Shown: piece by piece, positions 8,149 through 15,316 of the stretch
Numbering within the stretch: position 1 is the first letter of the stretch
Layout of the letters: the number at the start of each line of letters is the position of its first letter
DNA from: JAGNRR01 sp964612525
GTDB taxonomy: Bacteria; Bacteroidota; Bacteroidia; Chitinophagales; Chitinophagaceae
DNA: 15,316 bases
Direction of reading: 5' to 3'
Assembly: GCA_964612525.1 (NCBI GenBank)
Contig: CAZTCQ010000067.1
Location: 1-15,316 of the forward strand
Program-made: the position numbers and the translations under genes
The notes under the pieces: model-generated
Told to the model about the DNA's origin: nothing
What the model saw: only the letters and a program-made list of their open reading frames with translations
Database searches by the model: none

Positions 8149-9489
8149 TTATAGATTTTTTACAGCAATCTTAAATTGATCACCCCGGTCTTCGTAATTT
8201 TTAAATAAATCAAAACTGGCACAAGCAGGCGAAAGCAAAACACATTCGCCCTTAACGGCTAGCTCATAAGAAGCCGCCACTGCTTCAGCCATAGAAGTAG
8301 ATTCTATGACAGGAACCATGGTTCTAAAATGCTCTTGAATTGCCTTCGTATCAGTGCCCAAAGCAACAATTGCTTTTACTTTATCTTGAACCAATTCTGC
8401 AATTTCGCTATAGTCATTCCCTTTGTCAACACCGCCGAGAATCAACACTGTCTTTTTATGCATACTTTCTAAAGCATACCAGACACTGTTCAAGTTGGTC
8501 GCTTTACTGTCGTTAATAAATTCTACACCGCGTATGCTCACAACCGTTTCCATACGATGCTCCAAAGACTGAAAGGATTGAAGGCTCTCTCTGATTTTTT
8601 CAGCACGCACCTCTGCTACTCTTGCTGATATGCAAGCTGCCATAGTATTATACTGATTATGCTTTCCATTGAGGGAAATTTTGTCTTTTGAAATTGTTAC
8701 GCGCTCACTTTCCTGCGATAGCACCATTTCGTTTTCGCTTATAAATGCTCCTGATTTACTCTTTTGTTCTTCCATTGAAATGTATTGAATTTTTGGGTTG
8801 GTTTTTATATAGTTTGTATTGTTCATTATATTTTGATCATCAAAGTTGAGTATCAAAACATCCTCATTAGTTTGTGCTGTAGTTATCTTAAATTTGGCTT
8901 GTATATAATTATCCAATTTGTAGTCGTATCTGTCTAAATGATCGGCTGTAATATTTAAAATCACAGCCACATCGGGTCTGAAAATTTTAATATCGTCTAA
9001 CTGAAAACTGCTAATTTCCATCACATACCACGCAGTCGGCTGGGTAGCAATTTGTCGCGCAAAGCTGAAGCCAACATTCCCTACCAGAGAAACATCATAA
9101 TCTGCTTTTCGAAATAAGTGATCCGTAAGTGTGGCCGTAGTGGTTTTACCATTTGTGCCCGTTATGGCCACAATCTTACTATCACCTTTATAGCGATAAG
9201 CAAATTCTATTTCGCTCATCACCGGAATATTATTTTTTTTCACCTCCTGCATTACAGGTGCAGAATCAGGAATACCCGGACTCTTTACGACCTCTTTTGC
9301 CGATAGAATTTTTTCAAGATCATGCCCCTCTTCTTCAAAAGAAATATTGGCTTTTACCAACTCGTCCTTATAGCACGTAGGAATTTTACCGCCATCACTG
9401 ACAAAGGTTTTTAATCCTTGCTGATGCGCCAAGAGTGCAGCACCCGTGCCGCTTTCTCCACTTCCTAATATGACGATATCATAGTTCAA
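8149..9489 (-). CDS. murD: UDP-N-acetylmuramoylalanine--D-glutamate ligase (MurD), TTG start
   Basis: Cytoplasmic ligase adding D-glutamate to UDP-MurNAc-L-Ala. The 446-residue product opens with MNYDIVILGSGESGTGAA, matching the family's UDP-binding N-terminus. It has the P-loop GTNGKTT at 111-117, the carbamylated-Lys region ITADHLDRY at 180-188, HRME at 311-314, the MurD-specific NDSKATN at 326-332, and SPACASFDLF with EDRGDQF at 420-439. The start codon is TTG at 9487-9489. The previous stop (TAA of mraY) is only seven bases upstream, there is no in-frame ATG between that stop and the domain start, and the next Met is near residue 80, so TTG is well supported. The seven bases before TTG on the coding strand are GAAGAAA, purine-rich but directly abutting the start. 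Confidence 0.96.
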   Translation of the reverse strand: MNYDIVILGSGESGTGAALLAHQQGLKTFVSDGGKIPTCYKDELVKANISFEEEGHDLEKILSAKEVVKSPGIPDSAPVMQEVKKNNIPVMSEIEFAYRYKGDSKIVAITGTNGKTTTATLTDHLFRKADYDVSLVGNVGFSFARQIATQPTAWYVMEISSFQLDDIKIFRPDVAVILNITADHLDRYDYKLDNYIQAKFKITTAQTNEDVLILNFDDQNIMNNTNYIKTNPKIQYISMEEQKSKSGAFISENEMVLSQESERVTISKDKISLNGKHNQYNTMAACISARVAEVRAEKIRESLQSFQSLEHRMETVVSIRGVEFINDSKATNLNSVWYALESMHKKTVLILGGVDKGNDYSEIAELVQDKVKAIVALGTDTKAIQEHFRTMVPVIESTSMAEAVAASYELAVKGECVLLSPACASFDLFKNYEDRGDQFKIAVKNL

Positions 9490-9496
9490 TTTCTTC
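9487..9496 (-). promoter_or_regulatory. Purine-rich spacer and TTG start of murD
   Basis: Coding-strand GAAGAAA lies between the mraY stop and the TTG start of murD. The gap is too short for a normally spaced Shine-Dalgarno site, so murD is probably translated by ribosomes finishing mraY. TTG is usually a weak initiator, which could set a low MurD output. This is an inference. Confidence 0.55.
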
Positions 9497-10594
9497 TTAC
9501 TGTAGTTTTAATGTTACTATGCTTAATACGGCTAGCAGAATACCTACTATCCAAAAACGAGTTGATATTTTACTTTCGTGATAACCTAATTTCTGATAAT
9601 GGTGATGCAGCGGCGTCATCAAAAACACACGCCTACCTTCACCATATTTTTTCTTTGTGTATTTAAAAAAGCCAACTTGAATCATCACACTTAAATTTTC
9701 TATCAAGAAAATTCCACAAATGATAGGCAACAACAATTCTTTCCGAACAATAATAGCAAGCGTGGCGATGATTCCACCTAGAGCTAAACTTCCGGTGTCG
9801 CCCATAAATACCTGGGCCGGAAAACTATTGTACCATAAGAAACCAATACACGCACCTACAAAGGCTGCTATAAAAATGGATACTTCTCCCAAATGAGGAA
9901 TGTACATGATGTTTAGATAATCAGAGAAAAAATTATTCCCCGAGACATAAGCAAATACACCCAGGCAAATCCCCATAATTGCACTAGTTCCAGCTGCTAA
10001 ACCATCAATTCCGTCAGTAAGATTTGCACCATTGGAAACAGCAATCAAAATGAATGTAACCAGCAATATGTACAATAAAGGCGTCAAATATTTTACGGCA
10101 CCCTCCCCAAATACTGCGGCAATTTTGGCGTAGCTCAACTCATGATTTTTACGAAAAGGAATCGTAGTTACAGCCGAACGTACCTTTGTGTACGTAGCCG
10201 TCGAATCTTCTCCATGATAATAATCTTCACCAATTTTTTCGTCNNNNNNNNNNNNNNNNNNNNNNNNNNNNNNNNNNNNNNNNNNNNNNNNNNNNNNNNN
10301 NNNNNNNNNNNNNNNNNNNNNNNNNNNNNNNNNNNNNNNNNNNATAGCCAAAATAATTATGATTCCTCCCATGGTTGGAGTCCCTACTTTTATTTTTTCA
10401 CCAGCGAGTCCCAAATCACGTATCTGCTCTCCCATTTGCTTGCGTTGCAACAAACGAATAATTCGCTTTCCATAAAATAATGAAATCAACAAAGAAAAAA
10501 TCAAAGCCAGCGCCACGCGAAAAGAGATAAACTGAAACACACCTGCTCCGGGTAAGTCTAGATCTTGAAGATATTGAAATAAGTAGTAAAGCAT
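9497..10594 (-). CDS. mraY: MraY, phospho-MurNAc-pentapeptide translocase, interrupted by N gap
   Basis: Polytopic membrane enzyme that transfers phospho-MurNAc-pentapeptide from UDP to undecaprenyl phosphate, forming lipid I. The frame reads through 100 N bases and gives 365 residues, 34 of them not fully determined (84-117). Before the gap are the first membrane helix and GTPTMGG at 71-77. After it come TTIPF at 143-147, NGANLTDGIDGLAAG at 188-202 with catalytic-site Asp residues, WYNSFPAQVFMGDTGS at 254-269, and PLHHHYQKLGYHE at 328-340 with the His cluster. The first Asp-rich motif (DDxxK) and the following helix are expected in the gap and cannot be seen. Bacteroidota MraY proteins are usually about 400 residues or more, so the real gap is probably longer than 100 bases. 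ATG start, one base after the murE stop. Confidence 0.93.
   Translation of the reverse strand: MLYYLFQYLQDLDLPGAGVFQFISFRVALALIFSLLISLFYGKRIIRLLQRKQMGEQIRDLGLAGEKIKVGTPTMGGIIIILAXXXXXXXXXXXXXXXXXXXXXXXXXXXXXXXXXXDEKIGEDYYHGEDSTATYTKVRSAVTTIPFRKNHELSYAKIAAVFGEGAVKYLTPLLYILLVTFILIAVSNGANLTDGIDGLAAGTSAIMGICLGVFAYVSGNNFFSDYLNIMYIPHLGEVSIFIAAFVGACIGFLWYNSFPAQVFMGDTGSLALGGIIATLAIIVRKELLLPIICGIFLIENLSVMIQVGFFKYTKKKYGEGRRVFLMTPLHHHYQKLGYHESKISTRFWIVGILLAVLSIVTLKLQ
10244..10343. other. Assembly gap of exactly 100 N inside mraY
   Basis: A run of 100 unknown bases, the conventional placeholder for a gap of unknown size in scaffolded drafts. Flanking bases on both sides are normal mraY coding sequence. 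On the coding strand the codon entering the gap is ATN (Ile or Met). Confidence 0.98.
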
Positions 10595-10595
10595 T

Positions 10596-12062
10596 TTATT
10601 TTTCTAATAGGTTAAAACAGTCTTGTAGTATTTTTTTATCATCAAAGTCAAAACGCTCACCATTAATTTCTTGATAATTTTCATGCCCTTTGCCAGCGAT
10701 TAAAATAATGTCTCCTTCTTGGGCTAAGCCACAAGCCGTTTTAATCGCTTCTTTTCTATTGGTTATGGTTAAATATTTTTTCTTTAAGTTTACGGGTACT
10801 CCGGCTTCCATATCTGCTAAAATTTCCTCCGGATTTTCAGTGCGTGGATTATCCGAAGTGAAAATTACTTTGTCCGAATGCTCACAAGCAACATGAGCCA
10901 TTAATGGACGCTTCGTTTTATCTCGATCCCCACCGCAACCTACGATAGAGTGCAAAGTTTCACCGCCAGTGCGCAATTTATTTATAGTAGCCAAAACATT
11001 AATTAAGGCATCAGGCGTGTGAGCATAGTCCACGATGCCCATGATATTTTCGTTTATTGAAGAGACGGTTTCAAATCTTCCTTGCGCTCCATTTAAGGCA
11101 CTGAGGGTTTGTAAAATTTCTATTTTATCAAAATCAAGACAACGAGCAATCGCGTATACTGACAATAAATTGTAAGCATTAAACTCCCCAATTAATTTGC
11201 AATGCACTTCTTCATTATCAATCGAAAGAACCAAACCGCTCAAATTATTTTCCAGAATTTTTGCTTTGAAATCAGCTAATGTTTTTAAACTAAAAGTATG
11301 CTTAGTCGCTTTCGTATTTTGAAGCATCACTCCACCTCGCTTATCATCGAGATTACTAATAGCAAAAGCTCCCTTGGGCATGTCATCAAAGAATTTCTTC
11401 TTAACAGCTATGTATTCATCAAAGGTTTCGTGATAATCTAAATGATCATGAGAAATATTTGTAAAGAGACCACCCGCAAAATTTACTCCTGCAATTCTAT
11501 CTTGATGAATAGCATGAGAACTTACTTCCATAAAAGCGTACTCACATCCGGCCTCTATCATTTGTGCCAATAACTTTTGCAGCGCTATTGGATTCGGCGT
11601 CGTGTGTGTACTTTTAATAACAGTGCCCGCAATACAATTTTCTATGGTAGAAATTTGCCCGGCCTTCATGCCCATACTCGTAAACAAACGATAGAGTAAA
11701 TGCACGCAAGTTGATTTACCATTCGTCCCAGTTATGCCAATCAGTTTTAGTTGCCGGCTCGGGTTGTCGTAAAAATTGGCTGCCATTTGGCCACAAGCCG
11801 TTGCAGAATTTTCTACTTGTATATAAGTAAGAGAATCATCTATCTTAGAAGGTAACACTTCACAAACTATGATTTTTGCACCTTGTGCAGCTGCTTTATC
11901 AATAAAGCGATGACCATCGGTTTCAAATCCTTTGATAGCAAAAAACATATCACCTGATTGACACTCCCGCGAATCAAGCTGCAACGCTGAGACGAAAACA
12001 TCTACCTCTCCCAATAGTGAAAGTGTCGATACACCTTTTAGTATGTCATTCAGTTTTTTCAC
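10596..12062 (-). CDS. murE: MurE, UDP-MurNAc-tripeptide synthetase, meso-DAP type, GTG start
   Basis: Cytoplasmic ligase adding the third residue to UDP-MurNAc-L-Ala-D-Glu. The 488-residue product has the N-terminal LQLDSRECQSGDMFFAIKG region at 28-45, the P-loop GTNGKST at 112-118 and THTTPNP at 152-158. Further on are EVSSHAIHQDRI at 179-190, SHDHLDYH at 204-211, GRFE at 328-331, DYAHTPD at 345-351, GCGGDRDKTKRP at 375-386 and KGHE at 458-461. DNPR at 405-408 is the specificity motif for meso-diaminopimelate; lysine-adding enzymes differ there. The start is GTG at 12060-12062, whose first G is the last base of the ftsI TAG stop. The N-terminus MKKLNDIL fits the family, so the alternative ATG six codons in is less likely. 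Length is normal. Confidence 0.96.
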   Translation of the reverse strand: MKKLNDILKGVSTLSLLGEVDVFVSALQLDSRECQSGDMFFAIKGFETDGHRFIDKAAAQGAKIIVCEVLPSKIDDSLTYIQVENSATACGQMAANFYDNPSRQLKLIGITGTNGKSTCVHLLYRLFTSMGMKAGQISTIENCIAGTVIKSTHTTPNPIALQKLLAQMIEAGCEYAFMEVSSHAIHQDRIAGVNFAGGLFTNISHDHLDYHETFDEYIAVKKKFFDDMPKGAFAISNLDDKRGGVMLQNTKATKHTFSLKTLADFKAKILENNLSGLVLSIDNEEVHCKLIGEFNAYNLLSVYAIARCLDFDKIEILQTLSALNGAQGRFETVSSINENIMGIVDYAHTPDALINVLATINKLRTGGETLHSIVGCGGDRDKTKRPLMAHVACEHSDKVIFTSDNPRTENPEEILADMEAGVPVNLKKKYLTITNRKEAIKTACGLAQEGDIILIAGKGHENYQEINGERFDFDDKKILQDCFNLLEK

Positions 12063-12064
12063 TA
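12060..12064 (-). promoter_or_regulatory. TAGTG junction of ftsI stop and murE start
   Basis: The ftsI stop TAG and the murE start GTG share one G. No Shine-Dalgarno sequence is visible upstream. Reinitiation after ftsI is the simplest reading; an in-frame ATG lies a few codons further on (coding AAT GAC follows CTG, with an out-of-frame ATG across them). Confidence 0.5.
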
Positions 12065-14152
12065 GCCTAGATGAATCGTTATAGTTTGACCTTTAATTAT
12101 TGATGCTCCCGCTTCTAACGATTGTCGGGCTACTTTTCCTTTCCCGACAGGGATGACACGAAGACCTCGACTCTCCAAAACTGTCATCGCATTACGCAAT
12201 CCCATCCCTCTCACATTCGGTACAGATGTTGAGCCAAATTTTATTACTTCGGCATCCCACTTTTTATCACTCGCTTCTTTCGCCGATTGAATCCAACCAC
12301 TCTCCATAGTTCGTCGTGTTTTCATGCCTAATGCACTGGCGATAGTAGAAAACTGCGTGGCATGCAGCTTTTTTAACTCCGGTGTTCTATGCATTGAATC
12401 AGTGGTAACGTAGGTTTTAGGCGTTTTTACGTGCGTGGCATATAAACGATTGGCCACCTCCTGAAAAACAGGCAACGCCAAAAGACCTCCATAATAATTC
12501 TTGGAATTTTTGCTGGTTCGTACCACCACGGCAATCGTATACTGCGGATCTTCTTTGGGAAAAAATCCAATAAAAGAAGCATGGTAAACTCGATCAGAGT
12601 ATTTAATCCCTTTATCTACGACGCGCGCTGTTCCCGTCTTACCACAAATATTATAATAAGGGTTTCGCAATTTTTTTCCTGTTCCTCTCTCAACCACTGC
12701 GTGCATTGCATTTTTAATATCCTCCACGGCGTTTTGCTTCACGGCAGTTGCATTCAACACCTGAGGCTCGAAAGAGTGAAGCGTGTTACCATACTCTTTT
12801 ACCTCTTTTACCAAGTATGGCTTCATCATTTTACCATTATTAGCGATTGCATTGTAAACCATGCACAAGTGCATAGGTGTCAACTTAATACCATAACCGT
12901 AGCCCATTGACCCAATTAAATATTCTTCATCGTGCACTCTACTTTCGTTTAAGTTCGTTTTACTTTCTCCATTAATTTCAATGCCCGTCGGCTTATGCAA
13001 GTTCAACTTCTTTAAATTGTTGATATAAGCATCTTTATCATTTTTATAGTTATGATAAATCATTTTAAAGAAACCAATATTAGACGACTGCGCTAACGCA
13101 TTTTCAACCGAGACAGTCCCCACTGGATGACTGTCCGTAATACGTCGCTTACCGATTCGATAAGAAGCTGTATTACTACAATTAATTCTTTTATCAATTT
13201 TAGTTTTTTCATCATTCAAAAGGGATATTAAAGAAATCACCTTGCAAGTTGAACCCGGCTCAATACCGAGAAGTGCATAGTTTTTATCTTCATAGTATGA
13301 GCCGTCAGCCTGACGCCCCAAATTTGCCATAGCCTTAATTTTGCCTGTTTTAGTTTCCATAACCACACAGGTTCCAAAAGCAGCTTGATCTATTTTTAGC
13401 TGCTTCATCAAAGCGTTTTCTGCAACGTCTTGAATATTCATATCCAAGGTAGTCACTACATCTTTTCCATTCACAGGGTCAACCTCGCTACCATCAATCG
13501 GCATAAAAGCGCCTCCCGCGATCTTTCGTACAATTCGTCTTCCCTCTTCTCCTTTTAAATGCTCATTAAAAGAATCTTCCAAACCTACATTCTGTGCATT
13601 TTGACGATGAATGCCTACTGTACGATTCGCCAAAATGCCAAATGGATTAATTCGCTTTATATGCGACTCAGTCATAAATCCACCCTTGTTAGCCCCCTTA
13701 ACGAAGGGCTGTAATTTTTTAATTTTTATGTATTGTGAGTAGCTTACTTTTCTTGCCAATAAATAATATTGGTTTCCTTTTTTCTGCTGCTTTTGTAAGG
13801 TGAGTTTATAGTCTGTGGCAGATTTTCCGCGCTCCGATAAAATAGTGGCCAGCCCCTTGGACAAAGAATTTATATACTTATTAAAAGTATCCTTAGGTAC
13901 CGTTACCAAGTCCAATCTTATGTCAAATTCTGGAATAGAACTAGATAATAAACTTCCATCCTCTGTATAAATATTTCCACGCTCAGGCTGCAATACCTGA
14001 ACATCGGTATACAAACTATCAGCATAAGCTTTTAACTGTGGACCTTCTTTAAAAATGACCATGCTACCCTTCACCAATATAGCAAGCGCAAAAAGACACA
14101 TTCCCATAAAACATAAATACACCCGAAGTCTTATTATTTTATCAGCGCTCAT
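12062..14152 (-). CDS. ftsI: FtsI/PBP3-type septal transpeptidase with C-terminal PASTA domain
   Basis: Class B penicillin-binding protein that crosslinks septal peptidoglycan in the periplasm alongside FtsW. The 696-residue product has a short cytoplasmic N-terminus, one membrane segment at about 11-30, and the pedestal domain beginning with PERGNIYTEDG at 56-66. The transpeptidase domain carries the active-site motif STCK at 301-304 (nucleophile Ser301), SSN at 356-358 and KTGT at 505-508. STFK is the more common form of the first motif. A single PASTA domain occupies about 642-696 (SVPNVRGMGLRNAMTVLESR onward). A basic linker of about 70 residues separates it from the transpeptidase. PASTA-bearing division PBPs of about 700 residues are typical of Bacteroidota. 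The ATG directly abuts the ftsL stop. Confidence 0.96.
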   Translation of the reverse strand: MSADKIIRLRVYLCFMGMCLFALAILVKGSMVIFKEGPQLKAYADSLYTDVQVLQPERGNIYTEDGSLLSSSIPEFDIRLDLVTVPKDTFNKYINSLSKGLATILSERGKSATDYKLTLQKQQKKGNQYYLLARKVSYSQYIKIKKLQPFVKGANKGGFMTESHIKRINPFGILANRTVGIHRQNAQNVGLEDSFNEHLKGEEGRRIVRKIAGGAFMPIDGSEVDPVNGKDVVTTLDMNIQDVAENALMKQLKIDQAAFGTCVVMETKTGKIKAMANLGRQADGSYYEDKNYALLGIEPGSTCKVISLISLLNDEKTKIDKRINCSNTASYRIGKRRITDSHPVGTVSVENALAQSSNIGFFKMIYHNYKNDKDAYINNLKKLNLHKPTGIEINGESKTNLNESRVHDEEYLIGSMGYGYGIKLTPMHLCMVYNAIANNGKMMKPYLVKEVKEYGNTLHSFEPQVLNATAVKQNAVEDIKNAMHAVVERGTGKKLRNPYYNICGKTGTARVVDKGIKYSDRVYHASFIGFFPKEDPQYTIAVVVRTSKNSKNYYGGLLALPVFQEVANRLYATHVKTPKTYVTTDSMHRTPELKKLHATQFSTIASALGMKTRRTMESGWIQSAKEASDKKWDAEVIKFGSTSVPNVRGMGLRNAMTVLESRGLRVIPVGKGKVARQSLEAGASIIKGQTITIHLG

Positions 14153-14488
14153 TTAGTTAGTAGCATTTTTAGGAGTTACTTCAATCTTGCTAGGTGGTGA
14201 GGTTAATACATCCAAACCTTGTCCTACAGCATGTTTGGCTAGTTCACTTTCTTTGGTCATTTTCATTAGCTTAGATTTCTGATCAATATGATGCCAACGA
14301 AGCTGCTCAAGCTTAGCGCTTTTTTTATTCAAATCACGAATCGTATTTTCAGTATAATGAACAATAAAAATGTTCAGAATAAAAAAGCCCATTACCACAA
14401 GAATGAGCGGAATGTTATTTACCAAACCTTGCATGCCTAGCTCTTCTAGTTTTTTCTGCCAGTTTGATATTTTTTTAGTTTTGTTCAT
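14153..14488 (-). CDS. ftsL: FtsL-like cell division protein
   Basis: Small bitopic protein expected to act in the FtsQ-FtsL-type scaffold that activates FtsW-FtsI. The 111-residue product has a basic cytoplasmic N-terminus (about 1-25), one membrane helix at about 26-45, and a periplasmic helix at about 46-82 with spacing that suggests a coiled coil. It ends in SELAKHAVGQGLDVLTSPPSKIEV at 81-104, close to the pattern seen in Bacteroidota FtsL-like proteins. Sequence similarity to E. coli FtsL is not evident. The call rests on topology, size, the C-terminal pattern and the position between rsmH and ftsI. The ATG follows a 47-base spacer after rsmH, and the stop directly abuts the ftsI ATG. 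Confidence 0.88.
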   Translation of the reverse strand: MNKTKKISNWQKKLEELGMQGLVNNIPLILVVMGFFILNIFIVHYTENTIRDLNKKSAKLEQLRWHHIDQKSKLMKMTKESELAKHAVGQGLDVLTSPPSKIEVTPKNATN

Positions 14489-14535
14489 TTAGGGTTACTC
14501 GTTTTTTATCTTTTCTTCTTCAATCTATCTTTCCA
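14489..14535 (-). other. Spacer between rsmH and ftsL
   Basis: A 47-base AT-rich spacer. On the coding strand it holds a purine-rich GAAGAAGAAAAGATAAAAAA stretch, but the bases next to the ftsL ATG (AACCCTAA) show no Shine-Dalgarno sequence. I see no terminator hairpin, so rsmH and ftsL are probably co-transcribed. Confidence 0.45.
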
Positions 14536-15316
14536 TCAATTAATCCGTTCCGCATATCTAATCTTTGCACTTCTTGATCTGTTATTTTCTTTGAGCTCTA
14601 TGGTTTTAGGTTTTATCGGTTTGAATACTTTTAGCTTAAATGCATTTTCATTCTTAGAAATTTTTCTACCCAATAACTTTTCTTCTGGTGTCATCTCTTC
14701 TTCAGCAAATTCTCTAAACACCTCTTTCACCGCTTGATCTTCTAAGGAATGAAAAGTGATAATACAAACTCGACCACCAACGGCTAGTTGAGGAATCACT
14801 CCGCGAAGCAACTCTTTAATTACTCCTAGCTCATCATTTACTTCAATACGAATTGCCTGAAATACTTTAGCTAAATATGTATTTTGCTTACCCCGAATAA
14901 TGGGCGTAATCATACGCACCAAATCTTGGGTTGTTTTAAGCGACGCTGTTTTACGTTCCTGCGAAATTTTTCGCGCTAGCGTTTTGGCGTTTGTCACCTG
15001 ACCATATAGTTCAAAGAGCTTGTGAAGTCGCTCCTCATCATAATTGTTTATTACATGTGCTGCCGTAAAAGGCTGCCGAGTATCCATGCGCATATCCAGG
15101 TCTCCGTCAAAACGGATAGAAAAACCTCGATCAGCCGTATCAAATTGATGTGAACTCACCCCTAAATCTGCCAACACTCCATCAAGTGGTAAGCAATTAT
15201 GCAGCCGCGCAAAACGCGATGCATACTTAAAATTTTCGCCAACGAAAATTAAGTTTTCATTTTGGGGTATATTCTGCACCGCATCTTTATCCTGATCAAA
15301 AGCAATTAGTTTTCCA
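14536..15316 (-). CDS. rsmH: RsmH (MraW), 16S rRNA C1402 N4-methyltransferase, 5' end cut
   Basis: SAM-dependent methyltransferase that modifies N4 of C1402 in the decoding centre of 16S rRNA; it is the conserved second gene of dcw clusters. The frame is open to the right edge, giving 259 visible residues beginning GKLIAFDQDKDA, which is the SAM-site Asp region. About 40 N-terminal residues, including the GGGGH motif, lie outside. Visible family motifs are DGVLADLGVSSHQFDTADRG, DLDMRMD, TFHSLEDQAVKEVFREF and the C-terminal NNRSRSAKIRYAER. An internal GTG at 15277-15279 could be mistaken for the start, but the homologous reading frame continues upstream of it without a stop, so this is a truncated gene rather than a short one. 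Confidence 0.96.
   Translation of the reverse strand, partial: GKLIAFDQDKDAVQNIPQNENLIFVGENFKYASRFARLHNCLPLDGVLADLGVSSHQFDTADRGFSIRFDGDLDMRMDTRQPFTAAHVINNYDEERLHKLFELYGQVTNAKTLARKISQERKTASLKTTQDLVRMITPIIRGKQNTYLAKVFQAIRIEVNDELGVIKELLRGVIPQLAVGGRVCIITFHSLEDQAVKEVFREFAEEEMTPEEKLLGRKISKNENAFKLKVFKPIKPKTIELKENNRSRSAKIRYAERIN

Noticed and set aside
10142..10480. Plus-strand open frame spanning the N run
   Set aside because: It is antisense to mraY and a third of it is undetermined bases.
12060..14152. The PBP as a sporulation-type or Stk1-like PASTA protein
   Set aside because: The single PASTA domain follows a class B transpeptidase inside a dcw cluster with ftsW and ftsL; this is the usual division PBP of Bacteroidota.
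14536..15279. rsmH as a complete 247-residue gene starting at an internal GTG
   Set aside because: Upstream codons in the same frame read GKLIAFDQDKDA, a conserved RsmH segment, and remain open to the window edge, so the gene is truncated by the window.
1..15316. Horizontal transfer, mobile elements, CRISPR, tRNA or toxin-antitoxin modules
   Set aside because: Gene order is the conserved dcw order, composition looks even apart from the low-complexity tails, and no repeats, integrase, transposase or RNA gene features are visible on either strand.

Overview
The window is one uninterrupted stretch of a bacterial division and cell wall (dcw) cluster. Every gene is on the minus strand, so transcription runs from the right edge to the left edge. 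Read in that direction the order is rsmH (5' end cut off), ftsL-like, ftsI with a PASTA domain, murE, mraY (interrupted by a run of N), murD, ftsW, murG, murC, ftsQ, ftsA and ftsZ (3' end cut off). The gene order, the small FtsL-like protein of the Bacteroidota type, the division transpeptidase ending in a PASTA domain, the lack of Shine-Dalgarno sequences and the AT-rich DNA all point to the phylum Bacteroidota, perhaps near Chitinophagia or Sphingobacteriia. The exact taxon is an inference. The MurE specificity motif (DNPR) implies peptidoglycan with meso-diaminopimelate, as expected for a Gram-negative organism.

Layout in coordinate order: 1-1649 ftsZ; 1650-1713 an A-rich leader with almost no G; 1714-3285 ftsA; 3296-4525 ftsQ; 4522-5871 murC; 5868-6959 murG; 6961-8145 ftsW; 8149-9489 murD; 9497-10594 mraY, with a 100-N assembly gap at 10244-10343; 10596-12062 murE; 12062-14152 ftsI; 14153-14488 ftsL-like; 14536-15316 rsmH. 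From ftsL to ftsA, genes overlap by up to 4 bases or lie at most 10 bases apart. Only the rsmH-ftsL (47 bases) and ftsA-ftsZ (64 bases) gaps are larger. No stretch over 300 bases lacks a gene. I see no tRNA, rRNA, mobile element, CRISPR array or convincing terminator. The main promoter presumably lies beyond the right edge, near mraZ.

The genes form one pathway. MurE, MurD and MurC are ligases that build the UDP-MurNAc-peptide. MraY and MurG convert it to lipid I and lipid II. FtsW and FtsI polymerise and crosslink it at the septum. FtsL and FtsQ are membrane scaffold proteins, and FtsA anchors the FtsZ ring. murF and ddl are not between these genes.

This is a conserved housekeeping region and I do not see a new system in it. 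The most unusual features are these: FtsQ carries a C-terminal extension of about 160 residues that is extremely Lys/Arg-rich and histone-H1-like, and is predicted to sit in the periplasm; FtsZ has Val where the T7 catalytic loop normally has Asn; FtsA and FtsZ have long acidic linkers; murD and murE start with TTG and GTG; and the mraY gap hides the catalytic Asp region and is probably longer than 100 bases in reality.
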